From assembly GCF_016756615.1 (NCBI RefSeq), contig NZ_AP023262.1:2044501-2108500 (forward strand): a stretch of 64,000 nt of DNA, written 5' to 3'. Shown in pieces: positions 1 through 9,311 of this stretch (position 1 is its first letter; each line of letters opens with the position of its first letter). Below the pieces are notes generated by a model that did not search any database, was not told the DNA's origin, and was given only the letters and a program-made list of their open reading frames with translations. The DNA comes from Mesorhizobium sp. L-8-3. GTDB taxonomy: Bacteria; Pseudomonadota; Alphaproteobacteria; Rhizobiales; Rhizobiaceae. Made by a program: the position numbers and the translations under genes.

Positions 1-1542
1 TTCCGGGAACCGCCTGGCGATCTCGGCGAGCCCGGTACCGGCGCCGGACTCGGCTGCGGCCTCGCGCAGCCCGTCCTCCCAGGTGCGTACGATGTCGCGA
101 ATGCCGGCTTCCAGCGTCGTTTGCTCGACTTTCGGTGTCTTGCCGCCGGAGCGGCCGATGATGAAATGGACGCGTGCCAGCCCACCCTCCGGAAAGGCCG
201 GGTAGTAGGCGGAGAGGCGGCCGTCGAACTTGTCCTTCAGGTAGGCGCCGACCCTTTCGCGCACGACCGAATCGTAGCGGTCGCGCGGGACGAAGACGAG
301 CACCGAGACGAAGCGGTCGAACTGGTCGACACGGACGAGCGCGCGCACGCGCGGCCGCTCGCCCAGCGCCAGGATCGCCATGGCATGCTTGCGCAGCTTG
401 GGCACCGCGACCTGGAACAGCTCGTCGCGCGGATAGGATTCCAGCACATTGATGAGGGCCTTGCCGGAATGGTCGTTCGGATCGAAGCCGGAACGGGCGA
501 CGACCGCCTGCGCCTTGGAACGCAGATAGGGGATCTTCATCACCGAGCGCGTGTAGGCCGTGGAGGTGAAGAGGCCGACGATGCGCAGTTCACCGGAAAG
601 CTTGCCCTTCTTGTCGTAGGTCTTGACGCCGACATAGTCGAGATAGGCCCGGCGATGGACGACCGACTTGGCGTTGGCCTTGGTGACGATCAGCGGGTCG
701 GGCCCGTGCAGGAACACGCGGATCTCGGGCGTCGTCGTGACCGCCTCGGTTCCGCGTCTCAGCACCAGCACGTCGGGGTCGGCGAGGATGCCGAGGCCGG
801 GTTCGTCGGCGCGCTCCAGGGTTCCGCTCTTCTCGCCGCCCGAATATCTGAACTCGCGCATGCCGAGGAAGGTGAAATTGTCGTCTCGCAACCATTCGAG
901 GAAGGCGATCGCCTCGCCGACATCGTCCTTGTCGAGCGGCACGGGCGCATAGCGGAATTCCGAGATGGCCTGGTCGAGGCGCGCCAGCATCGGCTTCCAG
1001 TCGGTGACCGCGGCGCGGACCTGGTCGAGGATCTTATGCAGCCTTTCGCGCAAGCCGGCCGCGTGCTGATCGGAGATCTGCCCGACATGGACATGGATGA
1101 CGCTGACACGGTCCGGATCGCCCTTGGCATGGGCGGCGTCGCCGAGGATGTCGGTGATCCCGTCGCGGCCGCGCTTCACGGCAAGCACGGGGTGGACGAC
1201 GAACATGGCCTCGCCGGCGCTGTCCGTCACTTCGCCCAGGATCGAATCGAACAGGAAAGGCATGTTGTCGTTGACGACGGTGATGACCGTCACCGGCCGG
1301 TCCTGGCGCTCCACCTCCCGGCCGTTGTCGACGGCGACGACACTGGAGCCCTTGCGATGCCTGGCGACCGCCTGCCAGGCGAGCGCGGCAGCCTTATCGA
1401 GGTCGGCCGGCGCATAGGCCGCCACATCCTCGGCCGCTGCGCGGTCGAGCAGATATTCGGCCAGCTTCCCGGCCGCTCCCCCACGCTTGTCGGAGGCGGA
1501 CGCCCCCTTGACCACAGCCTTGGATTTCTGGCTGGCAACCAT
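1..1542 (-). CDS. NAD-specific glutamate dehydrogenase, large (180-kDa) type, N-terminal part
   Basis: This gene runs off the left edge, so only the first 514 codons are visible and no stop is present. The reading frame starts at the ATG at 1542 (MVASQKSK) behind the purine-rich GAGAGGGAC. The encoded segment matches the regulatory N-terminal region of the ~1600-residue NAD-GDH family, which oxidatively deaminates glutamate to 2-oxoglutarate; it includes the conserved stretches VVNDNMPFLFDS, VHPVL and FTFLGMREF. The catalytic domain lies outside the window. The family assignment comes from these recognisable stretches and from the absence of stops over 1.5 kb. A long open frame on the opposite strand (121-1638) is a GC-skew shadow. 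Confidence 0.9.
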   Translation of the reverse strand, partial: MVASQKSKAVVKGASASDKRGGAAGKLAEYLLDRAAAEDVAAYAPADLDKAAALAWQAVARHRKGSSVVAVDNGREVERQDRPVTVITVVNDNMPFLFDSILGEVTDSAGEAMFVVHPVLAVKRGRDGITDILGDAAHAKGDPDRVSVIHVHVGQISDQHAAGLRERLHKILDQVRAAVTDWKPMLARLDQAISEFRYAPVPLDKDDVGEAIAFLEWLRDDNFTFLGMREFRYSGGEKSGTLERADEPGLGILADPDVLVLRRGTEAVTTTPEIRVFLHGPDPLIVTKANAKSVVHRRAYLDYVGVKTYDKKGKLSGELRIVGLFTSTAYTRSVMKIPYLRSKAQAVVARSGFDPNDHSGKALINVLESYPRDELFQVAVPKLRKHAMAILALGERPRVRALVRVDQFDRFVSVLVFVPRDRYDSVVRERVGAYLKDKFDGRLSAYYPAFPEGGLARVHFIIGRSGGKTPKVEQTTLEAGIRDIVRTWEDGLREAAAESGAGTGLAEIARRFPE

Positions 1543-1675
1543 GGCGTCTCTGTCCCTCTCGCCGCATGCTTTTGGACTATCGTAGCAGATGATGCCGGTT
1601 TTACGACCCATCGCGGTGAAAATGCGGAACCTCGATGAAGTGCAGATGACGGGGCAAGACCCGCGATGCGCAAAT

Positions 1676-1704
1676 AAAAAGGGCGGCACGAGGCCGCCCT
1701 TTTT
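1676..1704 (-). terminator. Rho-independent terminator of the Bax-inhibitor gene
   Basis: A perfect 12-bp stem, AAAAAGGGCGGC paired with GCCGCCCTTTTT around a 5-nt loop, sits 20 bp past the stop of the minus-strand Bax-inhibitor gene. On the minus strand the stem is followed by a T run. The A/T flanks make it potentially bidirectional. Confidence 0.85.
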
Positions 1705-1723
1705 GTTTGCCTGTCTGCCCTGC

Positions 1724-2500
1724 TTATTCGCGGTTGCCCAGGAATTGCAGCAGGAAGGTGAACAGGTTGATGAAGTCGAGATAGAGCGTCAGCGCGCCCA
1801 TGATGGCCTTGCGGCCGGCGACCAGAACGTCGTCGCCCTCGAAGTACATCTCCTTGATCTTCTGCGTGTCGTAGGCGGTGAGGCCGGCGAAGACCAGCAC
1901 GCCGATCGCCGAGATGGCGAACTGCAGGGCCGACGACTGCAGGAAGATGTTGACCAGCATCGCTATGATCAGGCCGAACACGCCCATGATCAGGAACGAG
2001 CCCATCGCGGTGAGGTCACGACGCGTCGTGTAGCCGTAGAGCGAGAGCGCGCCGAAGGCGGCGGCGGTCACGAAGAAGGTCTGAGTGATGCTCTGCGCCG
2101 TGAAGACCAGGAAAATGGACGACAGCGAGAGGCCCACGAGCGCGGCGTAGACCCAGAACGCCGTCTGCGCGGCCGCTACGCTCATCGTCTGGACCCTGAA
2201 GGCCAGGAAGAAGACGGCGGCGAGCGGGGCCAGCATGACGACCCAACGCAGCGGCGAACCGTAGATGGCGGCGCCGAAGGCAGTCAGCATCTTGCCGTTG
2301 CCGAGCGTGGCGACAGCCGAAGCCGGATCATTGGTCGTGGCCAGCATGATCGTGCCGAGGGCGGCGACGCCGGTGATGACAAGGCCAAGCGCCATAAGGT
2401 TGTAGACCTTGAGCATATAGGCGCGCAGGCCTTCGTCGATGGCAGCGTCGGCGCGGCTGCCGGCCGCGACGCGTGCCTGATAGTTACGAAGGTCAGCCAT
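1724..2500 (-). CDS. Bax inhibitor-1/YccA family integral membrane protein
   Basis: The 258-residue protein consists almost entirely of hydrophobic segments (about seven, from roughly residue 30 to the C-terminus) with few charged loops. It carries the family stretches LTAYDTQKIK and YLDFINLF near the C-terminus. Members are TMBIM/YccA-like inner-membrane proteins linked to calcium leak, stress tolerance or interaction with FtsH; the role here is unproven. The ATG at 2500 follows a good ribosome binding site (AGAGGAAATCC). The gene is monocistronic: a strong terminator lies downstream and 313 bp without a gene lie upstream. Confidence 0.92.
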   Translation of the reverse strand: MADLRNYQARVAAGSRADAAIDEGLRAYMLKVYNLMALGLVITGVAALGTIMLATTNDPASAVATLGNGKMLTAFGAAIYGSPLRWVVMLAPLAAVFFLAFRVQTMSVAAAQTAFWVYAALVGLSLSSIFLVFTAQSITQTFFVTAAAFGALSLYGYTTRRDLTAMGSFLIMGVFGLIIAMLVNIFLQSSALQFAISAIGVLVFAGLTAYDTQKIKEMYFEGDDVLVAGRKAIMGALTLYLDFINLFTFLLQFLGNRE

Positions 2501-2813
2501 GGATTTCCTCTGTTGCTACTGTCCCGTCGGGTGTCGGGCCTACGATCGCCCAGGCGCCGCTGGCGGGACTCCAGCATGCCTCAGCGAAATATGATGCGTC
2601 TTCCGGGCAAGGACAAGACCCGTTACGGCCCGCAAACGTCCGTTACCCGACAATAGCCTAACTTTTTCATACGTCCAGACGGGTGTGCGCTCGCGAGTCT
2701 ATCTGTTGCGCCCCGGGGGGTGATACCTCCGGGCAGACATGGGCCACGCAGCCGCGTGCTCCACCGGTCGAACCTGTCACCTGTGGTACAAGGCCTCGGC
2801 GGCCGATGCGGGC
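2501..2813. other. Gene-free interval between two minus-strand genes
   Basis: No coding frame with plausible composition is seen here. It should hold the promoter of the Bax-inhibitor gene (near 2501-2680, where the sequence becomes more AT-rich) and the 3' end of the catabolic operon. I see no clear terminator for that operon and no repeat. Confidence 0.5.
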
Positions 2814-3833
2814 CTATCGTCCGAGACCCGTCAGGAAGGCCGTCAGATTGTCCGAGAGCGCGTCGCAGAGGTAACCGCCCTCCTGGACGACGACCGTCGG
2901 CAGCCCGAGGCCACCGATCGCCTCGGCGATACGGCCGAAGCCCGGCGTCGTCACCGAAAGGCCGCCGAAAGGATCGCCTTCGAAGGCGTCGAGGCCGAGC
3001 GCCACGACCAGCGCCTCCGGGGCGAAAGCGCGGATGCGGCGGAGGGCCGTGTTGAGTGCGGCCAGGAAGTCCTCATCGCCCGATTTGCGCGGCAGCGGAA
3101 GATTGAGATTGTAGCCGAGCCCCGGCCCCTCGCCGCGCTCGTCCGCATGACCCCAGAAGAAAGGGTAGAAACGTATGGGGTCGGCATGGATGGAGACGGT
3201 CAGCACATCGGGCCGGGCATAGAAGATGCCCTGCGTCCCGTTGCCGTGATGCAGGTCGACATCGAGGATGGCCACGCGCGCGGCCTCGCCGCGCAGCCGC
3301 TGTGCGGCCACCGCGGAATTGTTGACGAAGCAGAAGCCGCCGGCGACGTCGGCGAAGGCGTGATGGCCGGGCGGGCGGCTGAGCGCATAGGCGGCCGCTT
3401 CGCCGGCCAGCACGGCGTCGGCCGCGTCGACCGCGCTCCAGGCGCTCCAGCAGACGCTTTCCCAGGTCTCGACCGAGATCGGGCAGGCCGTGTCCGCCAT
3501 GTGGTAGCCTGCCTGGCCGACAGCCGAAGCCGGATAGCTGCCGCCGCGCGCGATCGGATGGATGTTTGGGATGACTTCGTCCGAGGCCCCCGGAATGCGC
3601 TGCCAGCGCTGATAGATGTGCTGGAGGAAGTCGAGATATTCCGGCGTATGGACGGCCGCGATCGGCCCAAGCCCGTGGTCGCGCGGTCGCACTATCCGGC
3701 AACCGGCCGCGCGCGCGCCGGCAAGCAGCCGTTCCACCCGCTCCGGCTGCTCGGGGTTGGGCTGCGGCGCTCCGCTCGACAGGAATGCCTTGGGGTCGTG
3801 ACGTTTCTGCTCGTCGGCGTAGAAGGCTTTCAT
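2814..3833 (-). CDS. Histone deacetylase-family protein / acetylpolyamine amidohydrolase-like deacetylase
   Basis: The 339-residue protein has the arginase/deacetylase fold signature of class II HDACs and bacterial acetylpolyamine amidohydrolases (about 340 aa). Visible motifs are the tandem active-site histidines RPPGHHAF, the zinc ligands in DVDLHHGNGTQ and LGLDAFEGDPFGG, and the transition-state tyrosine in QEGGY near the C-terminus. It would remove an acetyl or short acyl group from an amine with a Zn2+-activated water. It is the last gene of the tight operon starting at 10863, 39 bp after the BKACE gene, so its substrate is probably an N-acylated intermediate of that pathway rather than a protein. 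The start at 3833 is supported by GAGGAG six bases upstream. Confidence 0.88.
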   Translation of the reverse strand: MKAFYADEQKRHDPKAFLSSGAPQPNPEQPERVERLLAGARAAGCRIVRPRDHGLGPIAAVHTPEYLDFLQHIYQRWQRIPGASDEVIPNIHPIARGGSYPASAVGQAGYHMADTACPISVETWESVCWSAWSAVDAADAVLAGEAAAYALSRPPGHHAFADVAGGFCFVNNSAVAAQRLRGEAARVAILDVDLHHGNGTQGIFYARPDVLTVSIHADPIRFYPFFWGHADERGEGPGLGYNLNLPLPRKSGDEDFLAALNTALRRIRAFAPEALVVALGLDAFEGDPFGGLSVTTPGFGRIAEAIGGLGLPTVVVQEGGYLCDALSDNLTAFLTGLGR

Positions 3834-3872
3834 CGCGGCTCCTCGATCTCGATCTGGACTCGCAGGTCGTCC

Positions 3873-4820
3873 TTAAAAGGCCACCCGATCCCCACCCTTC
3901 AGCGCCAGCAGGTCGCGCGCTTCCGCCGGTGTGGCGACCTCAAGCGATAACGCCTCGAGCACGGTCCTGATGCGGCGTACCTGATCGGCATTGGATCGCG
4001 CAAGCTGGCCGCGTCCGTCGTAGAGGCTGTCCTCGAGTCCGACCCGCACATTGCCGCCCATGGCCGCGGCCATGGTGATCATCGGCATCTGGTGCCGTCC
4101 CGCGGCGAGCACGGAGAAGCTGTAGGAATCGCCGAACAGCTTGTCGGCGATGCGCTTCATATGGGTGAGGTTCTCCGGATCGGCGCCGATGCCGCCGAGC
4201 ACGCCGAAGACGAACTGGATGAAGAGAGGCCCCGACACCAGGCCCCGGTCGCGGAAATGCGCGAGCGAATAGAGATGGCCGACGTCGTAGCATTCGAACT
4301 CGAAGCGGGTTCCGCAACCCCGGCCAAGGCGGTCGAGGATGTGCTCCATGTCGGCGAAGGTGTTCCTGAAGATCGAGCTGCGTGTCGCTTCCAGGAGCTT
4401 GGGTTCCCAGTCGTGCTGCCAGGCGACCGGCTTGTCGAGCGCCGGAAACAGGGCGAAATTCATCGAGCCCATGTTGAGCGAGCACATTTCCGGCTCGGTC
4501 CGGAGCGCGGCGGCGAGCCTGTCGTCGAGCGACATCAGCGAGGAGCCGCCGGTGGAGATGTTGATGACAGCGTCCGTCGCCTGCTTGATGCGCGGCAGGA
4601 AGCGCATGAACACGTCAGGATCGGCGGAAGGGCGTCCGTCTTGCGGGTCGCGCGCATGCAGGTGCAGGATGGAGGCGCCGGCCTCCGCCGCGGTGATCGC
4701 CTCGGCCGCGATCTGGTCGGGCGTCACGGGCAGATAGGGCGACATGGTCGGCGTATGCACCGAGCCGGTCACGGCGCAGGTGACGATGACCTTGCCGCGG
4801 GTGGTTTTCGTGGCTGTCAT
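3873..4820 (-). CDS. Beta-keto acid cleavage enzyme (BKACE, DUF849 / Kce-like)
   Basis: This is a 315-residue TIM-barrel protein of the 3-keto-5-aminohexanoate cleavage family. Recognisable elements are the N-terminal IVTCAVTGS strand, the zinc-binding LHLHARDP motif, INISTGGS, and the C-terminal GGNVRVGLEDSLY segment with its conserved Glu. The family condenses a beta-keto acid with acetyl-CoA and cleaves it to acetoacetate plus a new CoA ester; the keto-acid specificity is not readable here. The gene begins 9 bp after the stop of the class III aminotransferase, which could make the beta-keto acid by transamination. The ATG at 4820 is preceded by TGAGG. Confidence 0.9.
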   Translation of the reverse strand: MTATKTTRGKVIVTCAVTGSVHTPTMSPYLPVTPDQIAAEAITAAEAGASILHLHARDPQDGRPSADPDVFMRFLPRIKQATDAVINISTGGSSLMSLDDRLAAALRTEPEMCSLNMGSMNFALFPALDKPVAWQHDWEPKLLEATRSSIFRNTFADMEHILDRLGRGCGTRFEFECYDVGHLYSLAHFRDRGLVSGPLFIQFVFGVLGGIGADPENLTHMKRIADKLFGDSYSFSVLAAGRHQMPMITMAAAMGGNVRVGLEDSLYDGRGQLARSNADQVRRIRTVLEALSLEVATPAEARDLLALKGGDRVAF

Positions 4821-4829
4821 GTAAATGCC

Positions 4830-6221
4830 TCAGCGGTTGACGGGAAGGTCGAGTTCGGCCGCCAGCGCCTCGAGCGCATCGCCCAATATGGCCGATATCT
4901 CGCCGACCTGCGCCGCGTCGATAATGAGCGGCGGTGCCAGGATGATGTTGTCGAGCTCCGCGCCGCCGCCGCGGATGCGCCGGGAATAGATGATCATGCC
5001 GCGCTCATAGGCGAGGTCGAGAAGCCGCTGGTTGGCGTTGAGGGACTTGGGCAGCGGGGCAAAGCTCTCCGGATCGGCGACGAGGTCGGCGCCGATCAGC
5101 AGTCCCTTGCCGCGCACGCCGGCCACGAAGGGGAAACGACGGGAGAGCCCGAGCAACTCCTGCCGGAGAAGCTCGCCCATGGCGGCGGCGTTGCCGGCGC
5201 AGTCGAGCCGTTCCATCTCGTCGAGCACAGCCAGGCCTGCGGCGCAGGACAACGGGTTGCCCGCATAGGTGTAGCCGTGCTGGAACCCGCCCATGTCAAG
5301 CACCGGCTTGACCAGCCTGCGTGACGCCGCCATGGCCCCGAGCGGCGCGTAGCCGGAGCCGATGCCCTTGGACAGGGTGATGATGTCCGGCCGGCAGGAC
5401 CAATGATCGCCGCCGAGATACCGGCCGGTGCGCGCCGCGCCGGTCATCACCTCGTCATGGATGAGCAGGATGCCGTATTTGTCGCAGATCTCGCGGATGC
5501 GCGGGAAATAGCTGTCCGGCGGGACCAGTGCGGCCGTCGCGGCGCCGCCGATCGGCTCCATGATGAAGGCAAGCACGTTTTCGGGCCCCTCGGAAAGGAT
5601 CTTCTCTTCCAGCATGTCGGCGTAACGCAGGCCGCGCTGCTCCATGCTGAGGTTGTCGCGATCCCGATAGGCCGCCGGCGCAGGTATACTCGGCATGTCG
5701 CGGATCTGCGGGGCGAAGCTCTCCGTCAGGGCCAGGTCGCCGGTGACTGCCAGCGCGCCGATGGTGCCGCCGTGATAGGAGGGGAAGCGCGTGATGACCT
5801 TCCAGCGCTTCGGCTGGCTGGTGGCGACAGCCCATTGGCGCGCCAGCTTGATCGCCGATTCCACCGCCTCCGAGCCGCCGGACACGAAGAAGATCCGGTC
5901 GAGGTCGCCGGGCATTTTTGCGGCCAGGCGCCGCGCCAGCTCCTCGGCGGCCTCGTTTTCGAAATGCAGCCGGTATGCGAAGGTGACGCGGTCCATCTGC
6001 CGCTTCATCGCGTCGAGCACGTTCCTGTTGCCGTGGCCGACATTGACGACCATGGCGCCGCTCGAGCCGTCGATCATGCGCCGGCCGCGCTGGTCCCACA
6101 GATAGATGCCTTCGGCGCGGTCGACGAGCGGCCGGCGAAGCCGGGTCACGTAGAAGAGATGCGAGGCCGGACGCTCCGGCTCGGCGGCATAGGCAAAGGG
6201 TAGGCTGGCGGCCTGGGACAT
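4830..6221 (-). CDS. Class III (PLP-dependent) aminotransferase, aspartate aminotransferase family
   Basis: The 463-residue protein is a fold-type I PLP enzyme. It shows GGSEAVESAIKLAR for phosphate binding, the cofactor Asp in IHDEVMTG, and the Schiff-base lysine in ITLSKGIGSGYAPLGA. Close relatives include omega-amino acid and beta-alanine:pyruvate transaminases. The ATG at 6221 (MSQAASLPF) is chosen over one at 6281, because the latter would overlap the upstream hydrolase by 50 bp while 6221 leaves a 10-bp gap. Position between an amide hydrolase and a BKACE suggests it converts a beta-amino acid into the beta-keto acid used by BKACE (inference). Confidence 0.9.
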   Translation of the reverse strand: MSQAASLPFAYAAEPERPASHLFYVTRLRRPLVDRAEGIYLWDQRGRRMIDGSSGAMVVNVGHGNRNVLDAMKRQMDRVTFAYRLHFENEAAEELARRLAAKMPGDLDRIFFVSGGSEAVESAIKLARQWAVATSQPKRWKVITRFPSYHGGTIGALAVTGDLALTESFAPQIRDMPSIPAPAAYRDRDNLSMEQRGLRYADMLEEKILSEGPENVLAFIMEPIGGAATAALVPPDSYFPRIREICDKYGILLIHDEVMTGAARTGRYLGGDHWSCRPDIITLSKGIGSGYAPLGAMAASRRLVKPVLDMGGFQHGYTYAGNPLSCAAGLAVLDEMERLDCAGNAAAMGELLRQELLGLSRRFPFVAGVRGKGLLIGADLVADPESFAPLPKSLNANQRLLDLAYERGMIIYSRRIRGGGAELDNIILAPPLIIDAAQVGEISAILGDALEALAAELDLPVNR

Positions 6222-6231
6222 TGGACGGGCC

Positions 6232-7866
6232 CTAACGGTCGGTTGGCTGGAGGTAGCGGTCGAGGACGTTGGCGGTGACACGCTCGACCATTGCGTCGCC
6301 GCGCATGAGAGCGGCCACCCATTCGCAGCTTCCGGCGTGGAACACCTCGCCCTTGCCGCGCGGAAAATTGACGATCATGCCGCAGCCGCGCTTGACCCGG
6401 TCGACGGCGTCATCGCCGTCATTGCCGATCAGCGTCCCGGCGACGAATTTGGCGTCCGCATCGGACAGGAACTGGTCGTCGGCGGGAATGTCGGCGCTCT
6501 CCTCCTTCAGCGACGACATGCCGAGCGCAAGCACTTCTAGACCTTCCGGCGCGCCCGCGTTCTCCGCAGGCTCCGGCAGGCCGCCGCGGATCACGTAGTC
6601 GAGCCCGTCGACCTCATAGCCGAAGGCATGGCCTTCGGCACCGAGCAGGTCGCCGTAGTAGATCCCGGTGCCTACGAAAGCCCAATGCTCGGGCCGGTAG
6701 ACCGGGAAGCCGCGGACGCCGCGCGGCGCGCAGCCGCCCCATCCGACATAGAGACCGCGGAGCGCGTTCAGGCCGAAGGTCTGCGCGGCGGGCCTGCCGG
6801 TCTCGGCCGCTTCCCAGCAACCCGATGTGCGGCTGGGGTCGGCCGAGCGATAGACGGGGTCTTCGGCGCGGGCCCGATATTTGTAGCAGACCTGCCTCCT
6901 GCCGCCGTCCTCGAGCCGCGTCTGCCACATGAAGTTGCCGGCGAAACGCGCGGCGCGACCGCCGCGCTCGACATAGTCGTCGACGGCGTCACGCATCTCC
7001 CAGCTCCAGTATTCGTCGTGGCCGACCAAGACGACGCAGTCGTAGCCGTCGAGTATCTCGGGCTCGAAATGCAGCTCGTGCTGGCTGGCGAGATCGACCT
7101 GGTATCCCGCGCGCTCGGCCCAGCGGAAGAAATGGCTGTCGTAGCTGGCCCAGCCGGACGATGCGTATTTCTTCGAATAGCCGTTGGCATAGGCCCACTC
7201 CATATGCGGATAGCGCGGCGCAGCAGAGGGCGGGGTATGGATTTCCAGCGGCACGCGCGGCGCGTCTTTCGGCAGGGTCACGAAACCCCGGCAGAACGGA
7301 CGCTCGATGCTGACCGTGGTGGCGTACTGGTCCCGCCCCGGGCCGGTTATGCCCTGGTAGTGGTTCGAGCCGCCCCAGGTGTTGTAGGCGGTCCAGGTGC
7401 CGGTCGCCGCGACCTGCAGAAGCCGTCCCGGCTTGCGGCCGAGGGCGGGGCGCATGATGAAAAGATGATGGCAGCGGATCGGCGTGCCGTCCCGCCCTTC
7501 CGCCGTCAGCGTGATGCGATAGGCGCCGGACGGCCACGCCTCGTCGACCTTGAACTCGAAGGAAGTGTCCCAGCCGCAGCCGACGACGGAACACTGGTCC
7601 GGCGTTTCCTGCCAGCGCGCAATCAGGCCCTCGCGACGAAACACGGGTGTTTCGGTTGCGCCGTCGCGGACGATCTCGATCGTGAAACGAGGTGCGGTGG
7701 AGCTGACCTGCAGCCTTGCGGTCGCACCCGGGCGGTAGGCGTAGGCGTCGGTGTAGCACCAGATCTCGCCCCGTTCGCCATCCATCCCGGGATATTCGTA
7801 ATAATGGCCGAGCACGGCCTCGCGGCGCTGTTCCGGCGTCAGCCCGAAATCGGGAAAACCATCCAT
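6232..7866 (-). CDS. N,N-dimethylformamidase large (beta) subunit-like amide hydrolase
   Basis: The 544-residue protein resembles the large subunit of iron-dependent dimethylformamidase. It has an N-terminal beta-sandwich-like region followed by a glutamine-amidotransferase-like domain with the diagnostic VLVGHDEYWS stretch near residue 290 and a GNFMWQ segment. Characterised dimethylformamidase pairs this chain with a small (~15 kDa) subunit; no such gene is visible nearby, so this homologue may act alone or on another amide. The ATG at 7866 is preferred; an in-frame GTG at 7872 is the alternative, with AAGGA upstream of both. It lies 14 bp after the ABC ATPase gene in the catabolic operon. 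Confidence 0.82.
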   Translation of the reverse strand: MDGFPDFGLTPEQRREAVLGHYYEYPGMDGERGEIWCYTDAYAYRPGATARLQVSSTAPRFTIEIVRDGATETPVFRREGLIARWQETPDQCSVVGCGWDTSFEFKVDEAWPSGAYRITLTAEGRDGTPIRCHHLFIMRPALGRKPGRLLQVAATGTWTAYNTWGGSNHYQGITGPGRDQYATTVSIERPFCRGFVTLPKDAPRVPLEIHTPPSAAPRYPHMEWAYANGYSKKYASSGWASYDSHFFRWAERAGYQVDLASQHELHFEPEILDGYDCVVLVGHDEYWSWEMRDAVDDYVERGGRAARFAGNFMWQTRLEDGGRRQVCYKYRARAEDPVYRSADPSRTSGCWEAAETGRPAAQTFGLNALRGLYVGWGGCAPRGVRGFPVYRPEHWAFVGTGIYYGDLLGAEGHAFGYEVDGLDYVIRGGLPEPAENAGAPEGLEVLALGMSSLKEESADIPADDQFLSDADAKFVAGTLIGNDGDDAVDRVKRGCGMIVNFPRGKGEVFHAGSCEWVAALMRGDAMVERVTANVLDRYLQPTDR

Positions 7867-7880
7867 GGTCACGGCATCCT

Positions 7881-8642
7881 TCAGGCGGCGAGATATTTCT
7901 TGAGGAACGAACGCGTGCGCTCCTGTCGCGGCGCGCGGAAAATCTCGCCAGGTGGTCCTTCCTCGACCGCCACGCCGCCATCCATGAACAGCACGTGATC
8001 GGCGACATCGGCGGCGAAACGCATCTCGTGGGTGACGATCAGCATGGTCATGTGCTCGGCGGCGAGCTGGCGCATCACCGCGTTGACCTCGTCGACCAGC
8101 TCGGGATCGAGCGCCGACGTCGCCTCGTCGAACAACATGACCTTGGGCTGCATGGCGAGCGCGCGGGCAATGGCGACGCGCTGCTTCTGCCCACCCGAGA
8201 GGCGCGACGGATAGGCGTCGATCTTGTCCGCAAGGCCCACCTTGGACAGCAGGCCATGGGCCAGGTCGCGCGCTTCCTTCCTGCCCATTCCCTTGAGGAT
8301 CATCGGTCCCATGGTGATGTTGTCGAGCACGGTCAGATGCGGGAACAGATTGAAGTGCTGGAACACCATGCCCATCTGCTGGCGCACCGCATTGATGTGG
8401 CGCTCGAAGGCGCGGCCGTGCAGATCCTGGTTGACCTGCACGCCGTCGAGCCAGACCTCGCCGCCGTTCAACGGTTCAAGATGGTTGATCGAGCGCAGCA
8501 GCGTGCTCTTGCCCGAACCGCTCGGGCCGATGATGGCGACGATCTGGCCCCGGCGGACCGACAGGTCGATGCCCTTCAGCACTTCCAGGGCGCCGAAAGC
8601 CTTGCGGGCGCCACGCACCTCGACCATTGGCCGCGCGGTCAT
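7881..8642 (-). CDS. Amino acid ABC transporter ATP-binding protein (PAAT/HAAT class)
   Basis: The 253-residue ATPase has Walker [10 protein letters not shown], signature LSGGQKQR, Walker [13 protein letters not shown] and the switch histidine in IVTHEMRF, with the [16 protein letters not shown]-loop typical of GlnQ/HisP-type importers. The ATG at 8642 overlaps the stop of the permease gene (ATGA), supporting translational coupling; a longer open frame extending to 9251 is only read-through into the permease region. It would energise the two permeases encoded immediately upstream. Confidence 0.94.
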   Translation of the reverse strand: MTARPMVEVRGARKAFGALEVLKGIDLSVRRGQIVAIIGPSGSGKSTLLRSINHLEPLNGGEVWLDGVQVNQDLHGRAFERHINAVRQQMGMVFQHFNLFPHLTVLDNITMGPMILKGMGRKEARDLAHGLLSKVGLADKIDAYPSRLSGGQKQRVAIARALAMQPKVMLFDEATSALDPELVDEVNAVMRQLAAEHMTMLIVTHEMRFAADVADHVLFMDGGVAVEEGPPGEIFRAPRQERTRSFLKKYLAA

Positions 8643-9298
8643 CGCGATACCTCCGTCTTCTTCTCGACCCGGCGCAGCAGCGCCTCGAGGACGAGGTTGA
8701 GAATGTAATAGAGCGCCGCCGCGGTGATATAGAATTCGAACGGGCGGAACGTCTCGCTGATGCCGAGTTGGGCGGCATGGACCAGTTCGGCGATGCCGAT
8801 CACGGACACGACCGAGGATTCCTTGAGAAGCGCGATCATGTTGCCGCCGATGGGCGGGGCGGTGTTGCGCACCGCCTGCGGGATCACGACGTAACGCAGC
8901 GTCTGCCACTTGCCGAAGCCGATGCTGCGCGCGCCTTCGGTCTGGCCGGGATCGACGGTGACGATGCCGGCTCTCAGCACATCCGCATTGTAGACGGCGA
9001 AATGCAGGCCGAGCCCGATGATGCCGGCGGCGAGCGCGGGGATGTCGATGCCGATCTGCACCAGGCCGAAATAGATGAGGAAGAGCTGCAGCAAGAGCGG
9101 TGTGCCCATGAACAGCCAGATCAGGAAGCGCACGGGGTAGGCGATCGCTCGCGGCGCGTATAGCACCGCGACCGCGAACAGGATGCCGCAGAAGAAGCTG
9201 AGCGCGGCTGCCGACACCGTGAGCACCACGGTCCACCACAGACCGGTCCACAATATGCCCGCATAGGGCAGGACGACGCTGAAATCGAGGCCTTGCAT
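8639..9298 (-). CDS. Amino acid ABC transporter permease (HisM/GlnP type), second permease
   Basis: The 219-residue protein has about five hydrophobic segments and the inner-membrane-component stretch [20 protein letters not shown], followed by the [16 protein letters not shown] coupling region, as in polar-amino-acid importers. It starts at 9298 behind GGGAGCG, 13 bp after the first permease, and its stop overlaps the ATPase start. Two different permeases suggest a heterodimeric channel like HisQM. Confidence 0.93.
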   Translation of the reverse strand: MQGLDFSVVLPYAGILWTGLWWTVVLTVSAAALSFFCGILFAVAVLYAPRAIAYPVRFLIWLFMGTPLLLQLFLIYFGLVQIGIDIPALAAGIIGLGLHFAVYNADVLRAGIVTVDPGQTEGARSIGFGKWQTLRYVVIPQAVRNTAPPIGGNMIALLKESSVVSVIGIAELVHAAQLGISETFRPFEFYITAAALYYILNLVLEALLRRVEKKTEVSR

Positions 9299-9311
9299 CG
9301 CGGCGCTCCCG

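Noticed and set aside
121..1638. 505-aa plus-strand open frame
   Set aside because: It is antisense to the NAD-GDH coding sequence, has a His/Asp/Arg-rich composition with no recognisable domain, and reflects high GC at third codon positions.
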